NCBI GenBank assembly: GCA_030323885.1
Contig: CM059189.1
Location: 43,677,428-43,741,427 of the forward strand
Source of the DNA: Branchipolynoe longqiensis
Lineage: Eukaryota > Annelida > Polychaeta > Phyllodocida > Polynoidae
Direction of reading: 5' to 3'
DNA length: 64,000 nucleotides
Under the pieces are notes generated by a model, which saw nothing but the letters and a program-made list of their open reading frames with translations, made no database searches and was not told where the DNA came from. The translations under genes and the position numbers were made by a program. Below, one piece after another: positions 10,535-20,124 of the stretch. Each line of letters opens with the position of its first letter. Within the stretch, counting starts at the first letter, position 1.

Positions 10535-10850
10535 GATTTACGTCCTGGCAACATCTAAGGTCATATCAGGACGAGTACCGACTTGTGACAGTGCACACTC
10601 ATGGCGACTTTATAGTGATGCCCCACTAGGAAATCAGGTCGCCAGCACCATGACCCTAATTTCCACTCAATCACATTATCCTGATACTGAGCTAACCACT
10701 CCTTGTCCTATCCGAGTAATGTTGAGCGCCAGGCTAGGTAGCCACACGCACCAATTTTGAAAGTCATTGGTTTGACTCGACCGGGAATCGATCTCCCGAC
10801 CTTCCGCACAGGAAGCCTGCGCTCTACCGAATAGGCCACCGCGTCCGGTT
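10535..10850 (-). mobile_element. SINE-A, near full length
   Basis: Reads from the 3' tail (TTTACGTCCTGGCAACATCT) to the tRNA-like head (CGGTGGCCTATTCGGTAGAGC on the minus strand, box A) with box B GGTCGAGTCAAACC nearby. Confidence 0.9.
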
Positions 10851-10879
10851 CTCTGATATTCAATTTTTGTTTGTTTGTT

Positions 10880-10925
10880 ATCGTTTTATGTCCTAGCAAC
10901 ATCTAAGGTCTTATCAGGACGGGGC
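10880..10925 (-). mobile_element. SINE-A tail fragment
   Basis: GTTTTATGTCCTAGCAACAT then CTAAGGTCTTATCAGGACGG. Confidence 0.75.
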
Positions 10926-11190
10926 TGATATTCAAAGTAGTTAACCAGGGAATGTAAAACACAACGGGATAGACTTTCCCTATTTAGAAAAAATATAAAT
11001 AAAAATTGAAAATTGAAACAAGTTCGCTCATGAATCACTTTATAAAGGTTATAAAGAAGCAATTCACGCAAGGAAAGTATTGCGAAAGCCTAGTTTTACT
11101 AATAAGAGTGAATTTTAAGCAGTTTCAACTATAACCTATATAATTCGCTTTCACTGCATGACATCACAGAATGGGCTATTTGAGCTGTAA

Positions 11191-11511
11191 AGGCCATGTC
11201 ACACTGCATAAGCGTATGCCAATGTATGTGACACACGCTGCATTACGGTGGGAATTTTGAACATGCTCAAAAATACTACTTATGGCAAACATACCCATAA
11301 CTTGTCTCAGCATACACCAGTGGGCTATTAATGAATACTATTTATGGCCAAACATACCCATAACTTGTCTCAGCATACACCAGTGGCCTGTTAACGAATA
11401 CTACTTATGCCAAACGTACCCATAACTTGTCTCAGTGTACACCAACGTGTTGGTACAAAATCACATACGTCGGCATACGCTGATGCAATACGGCACAGTG
11501 TGACAGGGCCT
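11191..11511. mobile_element. H-MITE, 321 bp, with TAA duplication
   Basis: Ends AGGCCATGTCACACTG / CAGTGTGACAGGGCCT (one mismatch in 16) between TAA at 11188-11190 and 11512-11514. The interior has about 2.5 tandem copies of a roughly 62-bp unit with CATACCCATAACTTGTCTCAG. A 3-bp TWA target fits PIF/Harbinger. Confidence 0.88.
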
Positions 11512-11514
11512 TAA

Positions 11515-12330
11515 CCAAGTAGGTAAAGCTTGATCATTCCATGATTACTATTCTGAGTCTCCCACGGCTAGTATCAGTAGTTATAAGTGGACAATTTGTT
11601 GGTGGTAAATATGTTTATTTTGCTGAATATGTCTTTTTGTCAGTGCCGAAGCACTGGTCTTCCAGCCATTTTTCAATTTAGGGTTATTTACACAAAAGGT
11701 ATATAGAATAAGGTATACAATAACTGTTGAATACAAAATTTGCAGCATGTAACACAATGAAATTCTGTAACCCAAAAGTTCCATAGCAATATGGTAACAG
11801 TAGTGGCATATAACTAGATCAACATTAGTCAGATCAATGTGAGTATTTACGTAGTATTTAGAATGTAAGTAGAAGTTATCTTCTGTATACAGTTGGTAAA
11901 GTTGTAGTATGTTTTAATGTTCAGTTGCGGTTAGGCAAGAGGTATATAAATGTCAGTTTGTTAGAAACATTCTAGTGTAACTCTCGTGTAGTTAATAGAT
12001 CTAGGATTTGCAATATTTCTAGGATTTGTAATATTTCTAGGATTTGTAATATTTCTAGGATTTTAATATTTTATTCAGAAAATAGCGAATACTCAAGTAA
12101 AGTAAAGAATACATGCTAAAAAAAACAGGTGAGCAGATCGTTAAATATCACGGGAATAATGCAACTGACAGCTCTCAGTGCCTGCACCGCCAACCAATCA
12201 GTTAATGTATTGCACCCACCCACCCAGCACGGTCACGTGACACTGACAGGTCCACACCTGGTGCTTACATAATCTCTTCCAGATTGTCCAATGGTGTGTT
12301 GCTACGTCGTTGCTACGTCGTTGCTGCATA
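11515..12330. other. Unassigned A+T-rich stretch with an 18-bp repeat and CCAAT/E-box words
   Basis: Four copies of AGGATTTGTAATATTTCT-like units lie at about 11998-12070. At 12188-12245 CCAACCAATCAG and GGTCACGTGAC occur close together, a promoter-like word pair, but no exon follows. GCTACGTCGTT is repeated at 12300-12324. Confidence 0.4.
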
Positions 12331-12332
12331 TA

Positions 12333-12525
12333 CAATAAAACCTCTCTAAATCGACCGACCATGGGGACTGACTTCCAATGGTCCATTTATGGAGGTGGTC
12401 GGCTTAGGGAGCTTTTCAATCCGTTACAATGATATTGAATGGGCAATCGTTTGGGATCCAAATAAAGCGATCGATATAGGGGAGTGGTCAATCTGTGGAG
12501 GTAGTCGGTTAGAAAGGCTTTACTG
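12333..12525. mobile_element. M-MITE
   Basis: TA-flanked, starts CAATAAAACCTCTCTAAATC and ends AAAGGCTTTACTG. The interior carries the family's GGTCCATTTATGGAGG and AATAAAGCGATCGATATAGG words. Confidence 0.88.
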
Positions 12526-12529
12526 TATA

Positions 12530-12945
12530 TCTATTGGTACTGTACACTGAGTACAAACTCTTGCTGCAGAGGAGGAACGCACTTTAGCGCCCCCCATTGT
12601 GACCGCGAAACTGCGCATGCCGATATAATACATACCTTTCTTTTAATTTAAAAAAAATCAGATGATTCATATAGAAATGAAGCTGGTAGTTCCCAGAGGC
12701 CCATTATATTATCTGATATTAAGTGGAAAACCATCGATTAATATCGATCTGTAATGTGTTTGAGAAAGTGCTATGCATTATCACATTATCAGTGGCAATT
12801 GTATAGTCATTAGACAGCGCTACATTGCGCTCCTTCCCTGCGCCTATTGCTTATCTAAGCCTGCCAGATCTAGGTCACCCATGTCACATGTCACGTGCGC
12901 GTGGAAGATGACCCAGGATGTAACTAGTTTGAAAGGTACACACTG
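12530..12945. other. No gene recognised
   Basis: Contains ATCGATTAATATCGAT (12733-12748, a palindrome) and CATGTCACGTGCGCG (12885-12903). No supported exon. Confidence 0.4.
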
Positions 12946-12947
12946 GA

Positions 12948-13258
12948 CGCGGTGGCCTAATCGGTAGAGCGCGCGTAAGGTCGGGAGGTCAGTTCGCGGT
13001 CGAGTCAAACCAATGACTTTGAAATTGATACGTGTTGCTTCCTAGCCTGGCGCTCGGCATTAATAGGATAGGGCAAAGACTGGTTGGCTCAGTATCAGGA
13101 TAATTTGACTGAGTGGGATATTGGGTCATGGTGCCGGCCGCCTGAATTCCCAGTGCGACAGCACTATAAAGTCACCATGAGTGCACACCATCACAAGTCA
13201 GTACTCATCCTGATACGACATTAGTTGTTGCCATGGCGTAACACTGCAACAACCAACC
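12948..13258 (+). mobile_element. SINE-A, near full length
   Basis: Head GGACGCGGTGGCCTAATCGG..TAGAGCGC, box B-like GGTCGAGTCAAACC, full body, and 3' tail ending CAACAACCAACCAATC. Confidence 0.92.
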
Positions 13259-13477
13259 AATCGATAGATCCATGTGCATTGATTGTATCTTTGTTGTCTC
13301 AGTTATAATCCTTTGCCATTGTCACTGTTGTGAACTGTCTGGAGGTACATGAAAACTATGCAAGAAAAAACTGTCATATCAGCACAAATAGTGAACACCA
13401 CTTTCAATTTGTATCTGATGAAAAGGAAATGAAGTAGAGTGTGAATAGGGACGGAGGGTGGGGTTGTTGTTGGGGTT

Positions 13478-13640
13478 TTACCTCCTGGTAACATCTAAGG
13501 TCATATCAGGACGGGTACCGACTTATGACAGTGTGCACTCATGGTGACTTTTATAGTGCTGCCCCACGGGGAGACCAGGCCGCCAGCACCATGACCTGAT
13601 ATCCCACTCAGTCACATTATCCTGACACTGAGGCATCAGC
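13478..13640 (-). mobile_element. SINE-A, 5'-truncated
   Basis: Tail (TTTTACCTCCTGGTAACATC) and body up to TCACATTATCCTGACACTGAG. The tRNA head is missing. Confidence 0.85.
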
Positions 13641-13698
13641 GGTACACAGCTCACGTATTAAGTGACAATTGACAATTGAATGCATTGAGTACATTACA

Positions 13699-13767
<69 letters not shown>
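13699..13767. repeat. (AT)n microsatellite
   Basis: About 34 uninterrupted AT units. Confidence 0.97.
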
Positions 13768-13769
<2 letters not shown>

Positions 13770-13793
13770 CAGCAACTTGTGAAAATATATATA

Positions 13794-13996
13794 TAGTAAA
13801 AACCTATCTGAATCAACCGACCATGAGACCGACTTTAAATGGTCCCATTTAGGGAGGTGGTCGGTATAGGCAGTTTTTCCTTTCGTTACAATGGTATTGT
13901 ATGGGCGAGCATTTTGAACCCAAATAAAGTGATTGATAGAGGGGAGTGATCGATCTGTGGAGGTGATCAGTTACTTAGTTAGAGAGGTTTTACTTT
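13794..13996. mobile_element. M-MITE
   Basis: AGTAAAAACCTATCTGAATC at the left and AGAGAGGTTTTACTT at the right, with the family's interior words. Its left end abuts the (AT)n tract. Confidence 0.82.
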
Positions 13997-13997
13997 A

Positions 13998-14655
13998 TGT
14001 ATATATGTGATGTATAACGTATTATGCGAGTATAAAGCTAATGGGTCACCGGATGGAAGGAGGCATGAGCGCCCGGAAGCCATTATCTGGTGGCCGGAGC
14101 ATAATGGCTTATAGTACACGGGCCGCAGTGTTGTTCATTGCCTCTACCTGTAGTGACCTTACTCACATAATACCGGCTACCACAGATTGTTATTCCTCAT
14201 CACATACGATCATGAGATTTCTTTAAAGTTGCACAGTCTGCTGGCTTAGAATTTATCGCCTTTTAAGATAAAAGTCATTTCAAATTAAATTAAATTAAAA
14301 AAAAATTTTAGAAAAAAAAAAAGATCGGCAATTATATTTATCTACAAATTGTGGCAGAAACTCAACACGATCGGACTCGGAAACTTTAATTAGATACTTA
14401 TTATTAATAGTAGAACGCCTAGCCCTCCACCCCCCCCCCACCGCCCACAATTCACCCCCACAAGACACTACAAAGACAAGTGCATTTATCGATTCTCTCA
14501 AATGGAATCCCTTGCGCACCAGTGTTACTGTTAGATGTGGTGCCTCATACGCATGCGCAGACGATTGAGTGATGAGTGCTATGATTATCTGTCAGTGGCC
14601 TTTGTCACGTATCAAGGTGGACTTCTGTCTCCGGGGCTAATTAAGAAGCACATCG
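13998..14655. other. Mostly unassigned; short P-MITE end inside
   Basis: TTAAAGTTGCACAGTCTGCTGG at 14223-14244 is a P-MITE terminus after TTAA. The rest has A-runs and a C-run (14430-14442). A 61-codon frame at 14041-14226 has no recognisable features. Confidence 0.45.
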
Positions 14656-14659
14656 ATTA

Positions 14660-14853
14660 CAGTAAAACCTCTCTAACCGACCACCTCCACAGATCGACCA
14701 CTCCCCTATATCGATCGCTTTATTTGGGTCCCAAACGATCGCCCATACAATAACATTGTGATGATTTTTTGTTAACTCCCTAAAGCGACCACCTCCCTAG
14801 ATGGACCATTTAAAGTCGATCCCATTGTCGGTCGATTTAGATAGGTTTTACTG
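14660..14853. mobile_element. M-MITE
   Basis: CAGTAAAACCTCTCTAACCG to GATAGGTTTTACTG, flanked by TA; inverted relative to 12333-12525. Confidence 0.9.
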
Positions 14854-14961
14854 TACATGGTGGCTCCGAGCCATGATTAGCTCAGCCCTCTTTATTAACA
14901 ACAGACTGTAGCGGCTCTGACAACAGCAGGTGGCATTCACCAGAAAATATGTCAGTGTTAC

Positions 14962-15611
14962 CAAAGACCCTATAACACTAAGACAGTTCACTCAGCCTGT
15001 ACTGTGTAATAAACAGAACAGCCAGCGCACCAGGTGGTGGGTTTGATCATTTTGATAGTGTTATAATGGGTTGTGTGAATGGTGTGTGTGCTTGAGCGTG
15101 TGTGTGTGCGTGTCAGTGTGCTGGAAGAAGGATGCTGGGGGAATGTGTGTATGGTGGCAGTGGTGGGTGGGATGGAGAGGTGGAGGGGCAGCGGTGGAGG
15201 GGGGAGTTCTATAGGAGTATAGCAACATGCAACCAATGGGGAACTCCCTCCCCCTCCCATCCCTCCCCCCCCCCCCCCCCCCCCCCACTTACATCAGGAA
15301 GGGGGTCGTGTGGTGTGATGTGAGAGTGCCGACCGAGGTGGGTGAGGAGGGGGAGGGGGAGTGTGGGGGAGGGAGAGGGAGGGCGGGGCAGATGGAGGTG
15401 GGGACCAGACAGTAGGTGCAACATCGGCATCCAAATGACAGGCAATCTCTCTTATTTTATTTTAAACTCACCCTCTCGCCTTGTATGTGTTAACATGTGA
15501 AACACCTGCCAGCAGCCGGGCTGATCAAACCCACCACAAGATGGCACTGTAAAATTTACATTACCATGGGAGAGATAGGGAGTGAGCCGTCTTAGTGTTA
15601 TAGGGTCTTTG
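14962..15611. mobile_element. K7 element A, 650 bp, 7-bp target duplication
   Basis: Begins CAAAGACCCTATAACACTAA and ends in its inverted counterpart TTAGTGTTATAGGGTCTTTG, flanked by perfect GTGTTAC (14955-14961; 15612-15618). Subterminal inverted words (TGGTGGGTTTGATCA / TGATCAAACCCACCA) lie at 15033-15050 and 15519-15536. The centre is a low-complexity TG/GGA tract and a C-run at 15263-15286. No coding capacity, so non-autonomous. Confidence 0.9.
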
Positions 15612-15709
15612 GTGTTACATGTACATTTGAGATGACTTGAGATTCTGCCATGTTTATTATTTGCAGATTATGATATTAGGTTGGTTATTATGAATCTACT
15701 TTACCTTAA

Positions 15710-16066
15710 AGCTGCATAGTCCGATGAAGACATCAAATTTTCAAAACCAAAACAATTATCAAGAGTTGAACCTACGTATCTAACTTAGATACTGGTGTAT
15801 TTATTAAACATTTGTCACCACATAGAAGGGAATACTGAGGCAATTTAATAGAACCTGGTACTGCTGAAGCCTATGGTGTCAGAGTTTTGGTGTGCTTGCC
15901 AAAATTAAATGTGCATGTTTGCACTTCACAAATATCTCAAAAGTTAGCCATTTACAATAAAAGTTACTTCAATTTCAAAGTAAGATAAGGTAGATTATCG
16001 AGGTGAACCTAATATATTTATCTCAGAAGAAAATGACAGAAACTTCAAAACATCGGACCATGCAGG
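15710..16066 (+). mobile_element. P-MITE, intact, 357 bp
   Basis: TTAA at 15706-15709 and 16067-16070. Ends AGCTGCATAGTCCGATG / CATCGGACCATGCAGGT. An uninterrupted reference copy for this family; the TTAA target resembles piggyBac-type insertion, though the ends do not begin CCY. Confidence 0.9.
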
Positions 16067-16227
16067 TTAAGTAGGTCACCTCCTCAAACAAGCACCACAG
16101 TTATGGAAGCCAGTTTGATCTGGCACTTAAAAGCTGTCTAAATCTTCTGAGATTGTTCGCCATCAGCTTTTCTTTTCAAACGAAATGTTTCACCTAGACT
16201 GGTTAACATTAGATCATATACAATGTA

Positions 16228-16421
16228 CAGTAAAACCTCCCGAACCGACCACATCCACAGATCGACCATTCCCCTATATCAATCGCTTTATTTGGTTCCC
16301 AAACGAACGGCCATACAATACTATTGTACCGATAAAAAAGTCTCTAATCCAACCACCTCCCTAAATGGACCACGTAAAGTCAGTCCCATGGTCGGTCGGT
16401 GGATTTAGAGATGTTTTACTG
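16228..16421. mobile_element. M-MITE
   Basis: CAGTAAAACCTCCCGAACCG to AGAGATGTTTTACTG between TA dinucleotides. Confidence 0.9.
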
Positions 16422-16502
16422 TAATATATTTTATCGAAGTGCTCTTTGAACAACAAACACTCTCTGAGTGTGGGCTACATGATATCAGTTTTGAAGAGAG
16501 TA

Positions 16503-16817
16503 CCGTATATGTACCAATAGAAGCGCGCTATCCAATAGAAGCACACACCCCATTTCAAGATTGAAAGCGTGCACAACTTTATGATCATATTCAGACTGAA
16601 TGCACATAAAATAAGACAATCCCACTTTATTTCAGATGCACGACAAAAACAAATCAAAATTCACGATCATATTCAGACTGAATGCACATAAAATAAGACA
16701 ATCTAACTTTATTTCAGAGGCACGACAAAAAGAAATCCATGAAATTCTCTAACTTTGAATAGATGCGCATCCATGTGTCTGCAATCGCGCAGTGTGCGTC
16801 TATTGGGACATATACGG
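16503..16817. mobile_element. TIR element, 315 bp, TA-flanked
   Basis: Ends CCGTATATGTACCAATAGA / TCTATTGGGACATATACGG (one mismatch). The middle contains a roughly 82-bp direct duplication (GATCATATTCAGACTGAATG at 16582 and again at 16664). A TA target and short TIR fit a Tc1/mariner-type MITE, distinct from M-MITE. Confidence 0.82.
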
Positions 16818-16999
16818 TAGACATTTTAAGTGGATTTCAAGTACTGGTGAGCATCTCTCGATGTGCGCATCTAACAGAATTATAGCCAGTTATGTATGGA
16901 TAAAGAAACGTTTTAATTAAATTTAAAAAAACAGCATCTGGAATGATTGATGGTACAGTAACCATGGCAAATGTCTTCGCTTCATTTCGGTATAATGGG

Positions 17000-17064
17000 G
17001 GCTCAAAAAGAAAGAAAGAAATCAGTAAAGAAAGAAAGAACGAAAGAAAGAAAGAAAGAAAGAA
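17000..17064. repeat. (GAAA)n microsatellite
   Basis: Interrupted AAAG repeats. Confidence 0.92.
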
Positions 17065-17104
17065 GCCTTTAAAAGATGTACCTGTCTCCAGCGACCCCTG
17101 TGAT

Positions 17105-17400
17105 TAGTAATCATATCAGGATGGGTACCGACTTGTGACAGTGCACACTCATGGTGACTTTATAGTGCTGCCCCACTGGGAAATCAGGCCACCACACCAT
17201 ACCATGACCCGATATCCCTCCCACTGGTCCCAGTCATATTATCTTGACACTGAGCAAACCAGTCCTTGCCCTATCCTATTAATACCGCGCCCAAGCTAGG
17301 AAGTGATAAGTATCAATTTTGTAAGTCCTTTGTTTAACTCGACCGAGAATTGAACTCCCGATCTCCGGCACGGGAGGCTTGCGCTCTACTCAGTTAGTTT
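17105..17400 (-). mobile_element. SINE-A
   Basis: Body and tRNA-like head (AACTGAGTAGAGCGCAAGCC on the minus strand). The extreme 3' tail is missing. Confidence 0.88.
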
Positions 17401-17417
17401 AAAGTTGACCTAGTTTA

Positions 17418-17669
17418 AAGGCAGTGGGAATGTACAACGTATAACGTATACAACGTTCACTGGCGTTCTGTGAACGTACCGTGAGCGTAATTCAAGCATT
17501 TTTTTGCCGGGAGGTACATTAGCCATACATTGGCCATACGCTGTGTATACGGTATGTATATGCCCAACTTTTCCCCCCACACAGAAAAGTTTGATACTTC
17601 TCGACGTAAAAAAGTGATTTTACGTGTTGGCGGCGCGCTGGCGAGATGCGTCGTAATGTGCCAGGGCCA
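17418..17669. mobile_element. H-MITE variant, 252 bp
   Basis: Flanked by TTA (17415-17417; 17670-17672). Left end AAGGCAGTGGGAATGTACAA has drifted; right end CGTCGTAATGTGCCAGGGCCA is typical. Confidence 0.75.
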
Positions 17670-18057
17670 TTATATGAACGACCACCTCACCACCCTTCTT
17701 TCATGCTGTGTTCATCGGGGAGTTTCCATTATTGATAACTGAGGTGGGGTTGGGACAATGCCGGCTGAAGGTACTGTCAACTGGGGCAGTCGCATGTGGC
17801 GCTACGTGCTAGGGGGTGCCACGCCGGGGTTAAAATTATTCTTAATTATAATTGTAAGTCCGCTAAAGTTCAGCTTCACGGGGCGTCAGCTACTATAGGG
17901 CCAGCCGTGGGGAGGGGGCATAGCACGATTATTGTGGCGGATCACAGTTTGAAATAATGACAGTAGAGAAGGAGGAGACGCGGTTAATGTAAACTGTTTG
18001 ATGTATCAGTAAACAGGACATGTACCATGTGGAACCCAGGGGGTATAGTATAGTTTG
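17670..18057. other. No gene recognised
   Basis: G-rich, moderately CpG-containing sequence. A 45-codon plus-strand frame from 17759 has no known motif. Confidence 0.4.
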
Positions 18058-18108
18058 TTTGTTGTTGTTTTACGTCCTAGCAACATCTAAGGTCATATCA
18101 GGACGGTA
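18058..18108 (-). mobile_element. SINE-A tail fragment
   Basis: GTTTTACGTCCTAGCAACAT then CTAAGGTCATATCAGGACGG, preceded by the usual TTTGTTGTTG. Confidence 0.8.
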
Positions 18109-18145
18109 TAGTATACATCTCCTACTATCCTCATCCAGGAGTTAA

Positions 18146-18788
18146 AGCTGCATAGTCCGATGGCTTTGAGTTTCTGTCATTTTCTGAGATAAATACATTA
18201 AATTTGTGGTGTTCTCTCTGGCAGAGTGGTTAGAGTGTCTGACTTTTTTCTAGGTCGGACTCCTAATCTGAGGGTCGGTGATTCGATTCCCCGGGCCTCC
18301 ACCTCTGCTAATTTGGATTTCCACCGCTGTGTATAACTTACAGCGTCAACAAAGGCCAGTTGCTCTCATACCATGTCTATGTGGTGTGGGAGGTTAAAAA
18401 TCCCTTGGGTCGGTAAAAGTGTAAGGTCAGGCTTTCTCTCGACAAACTGTCTAATGGTGAAAACAAGTCTATTCTGACTTATCCATGATAAGCAGTATAA
18501 ATCTTCAAGAAAGAAAAAATTGATTATTATAAGCTACTTTATTTTAGGTTGAAGTAACTTTTAGTTTAAATGGCTAACTTTGGAGATATTTGAAGTGACA
18601 ACATGCCAAATTAATTTTGGCAAGCACGCCAAAACTCTTATGCCACAGGTTTATGCAGTAACATGCTCTATTAAATTGACTCCCCATGCCCTTCTATGTG
18701 ACAAGAAATGCTAAGATAAATATGTAGAATCAAATCTAGGTAAGTGTTTTGGTTTTGAAAATTTGATCCTTCATCAGACTATGCAACT
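18146..18788 (-). mobile_element. P-MITE interrupted by SINE-C
   Basis: TTAA at 18142-18145 and 18789-18792. Ends AGCTGCATAGTCCGATG / CATCAGACTATGCAACT. About 310 bp of SINE-C splits it after AAATTTGTG. Confidence 0.88.
18206..18512 (+). mobile_element. SINE-C copy, nested
   Basis: tRNA-Ser/Leu-like head (GGCAGAGTGGTTAGAGTG box A; GGTGATTCGATTCCCC box B) with a long variable region, then a body with GGGAGGTTAAAAATCCCTTG and the end CAGTATAAATCTTCAAGAA. Confidence 0.9.
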
Positions 18789-18792
18789 TTAA

Positions 18793-19074
18793 AGTTGCAT
18801 AGTCCGATGGTTTTGAATTTCTGTATTATTTCTGAGATAAATATATTAGATCGATCACTAGTATCTACTTTACATTAGTTCAAAGTTACTTTTATTTTAA
18901 ACGGTAAACTTTTGAGATATTTTGAGTGCAAACATGGAAAATTAGTTCTGGCAAGCTTGCCAAAACTCTGACACCATAGACTTCTGCAGTAACAGGTTCT
19001 GTTAAATTGACTCAGGATTGCCTTCTACGCAGAAACAAATGCTTAAATTTTATATTTCATCGGACTATGCAGCT
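18793..19074 (-). mobile_element. P-MITE sharing a TTAA with its neighbour
   Basis: Starts directly after TTAA 18789-18792, which is also the right flank of the previous copy, and ends before TTAA 19075-19078. Slightly deleted inside relative to 27264-27610. Confidence 0.88.
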
Positions 19075-19114
19075 TTAAAGTCAAAGCATATCGTCAACCT
19101 GCCCCCGTCCTGTA

Positions 19115-19350
19115 GTGAATAAAATGGCTCGGTGCTGACTTAGTAATGGTCTGACAGCAAGCAGCTGATGGATATCACTTAGCAGTGGGTGGTCTGAGAG
19201 TGACAGTGGTGGGCGGTGTTCACAAATAGCTGGTCTGACAGTGGCTGGTGGTGCCCACTTAGGGCTGGTCTGACAGTGGCTGGTGGTGCTCACTTAGTGG
19301 TGGTCCAACAGTGGCTGGTGGTGTTCACCTAGTGGTCTGAGAGTGAATGG
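19115..19350. repeat. About 36-bp minisatellite
   Basis: Units with GGTCTGACAGTGGCTGGTGG and TGCTCACTTAG; seven or so diverged copies. Confidence 0.8.
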
Positions 19351-19369
19351 TGGTGCTACTACAGAAATA

Positions 19370-20120
19370 GGGACTATTAGCATAACGCAATATGTGCTAG
19401 GCCACACATAAATAAATGTTCACAGATATTCTGAATTGAAATGCATAATTTTCTCTTAAATAGTCAAATTAAAACCATCTTTAAATAGAATTACTTGACA
19501 TGTATCTAAGACGTTGGTACTTATACTTCAGTGGATGGAGAATTCCCTTCACTCTGGTAACGATCCGATGAGGCAGTACCATGACAACATCCCATTAGAA
19601 GTAGTGAATTCGTCAAATCCCCAGAGACAAAAAAAAACAAAACAGTCTGACATCACATGTCTACGGACGGTTCTGTCGAACAGTTGAAAGCTATAAATAG
19701 CTAAGAGCACAATCTTTAGGGGTAATATCGCAACATAAATTCAATAACACAATTGGGTTTGGATTAATTGTGGGATTTGATGGTTTTTTTTGTTAAATAA
19801 ATAAACCGCCTATTCATATAAGCTTCTTAATTTACAACAACAACAAAGGGGTGTGGTCTTAAGACACTGGGGGATTATATTTTTAAATAGAAATCAACAA
19901 AAGCGCATGAATAATAAATGAAAGAGAAAATTACTCTCATAAATGCAGGTAGAGCGAGTATGTGGAGTAGAATGTAAATTAGCGTGGCTTGGTGGAATGG
20001 GACATGAAATGGTTGCGAGGGAGGGACCGTAGGGGGAGGGGGAGGGGGAGGGGGGGGGGGGGGAGGAAGGTGTATATTGGAAGTGAGCCAATTAGGCGTG
20101 CGTCTAATGAGGTATGGTTT
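19370..20120. other. No gene recognised; G-run at 20035-20063
   Basis: A+T-rich sequence with short homopolymers. No exon, tRNA or terminal repeats seen. Confidence 0.4.
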
Positions 20121-20124
20121 TATC

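Noticed and set aside
14041..14226. 61-codon plus-strand frame
   Set aside because: No homologous motif, no splice context, ends in a P-MITE terminus.
15209..15445. Pro-rich minus-strand frame
   Set aside because: Lies in the low-complexity core of K7 element A.
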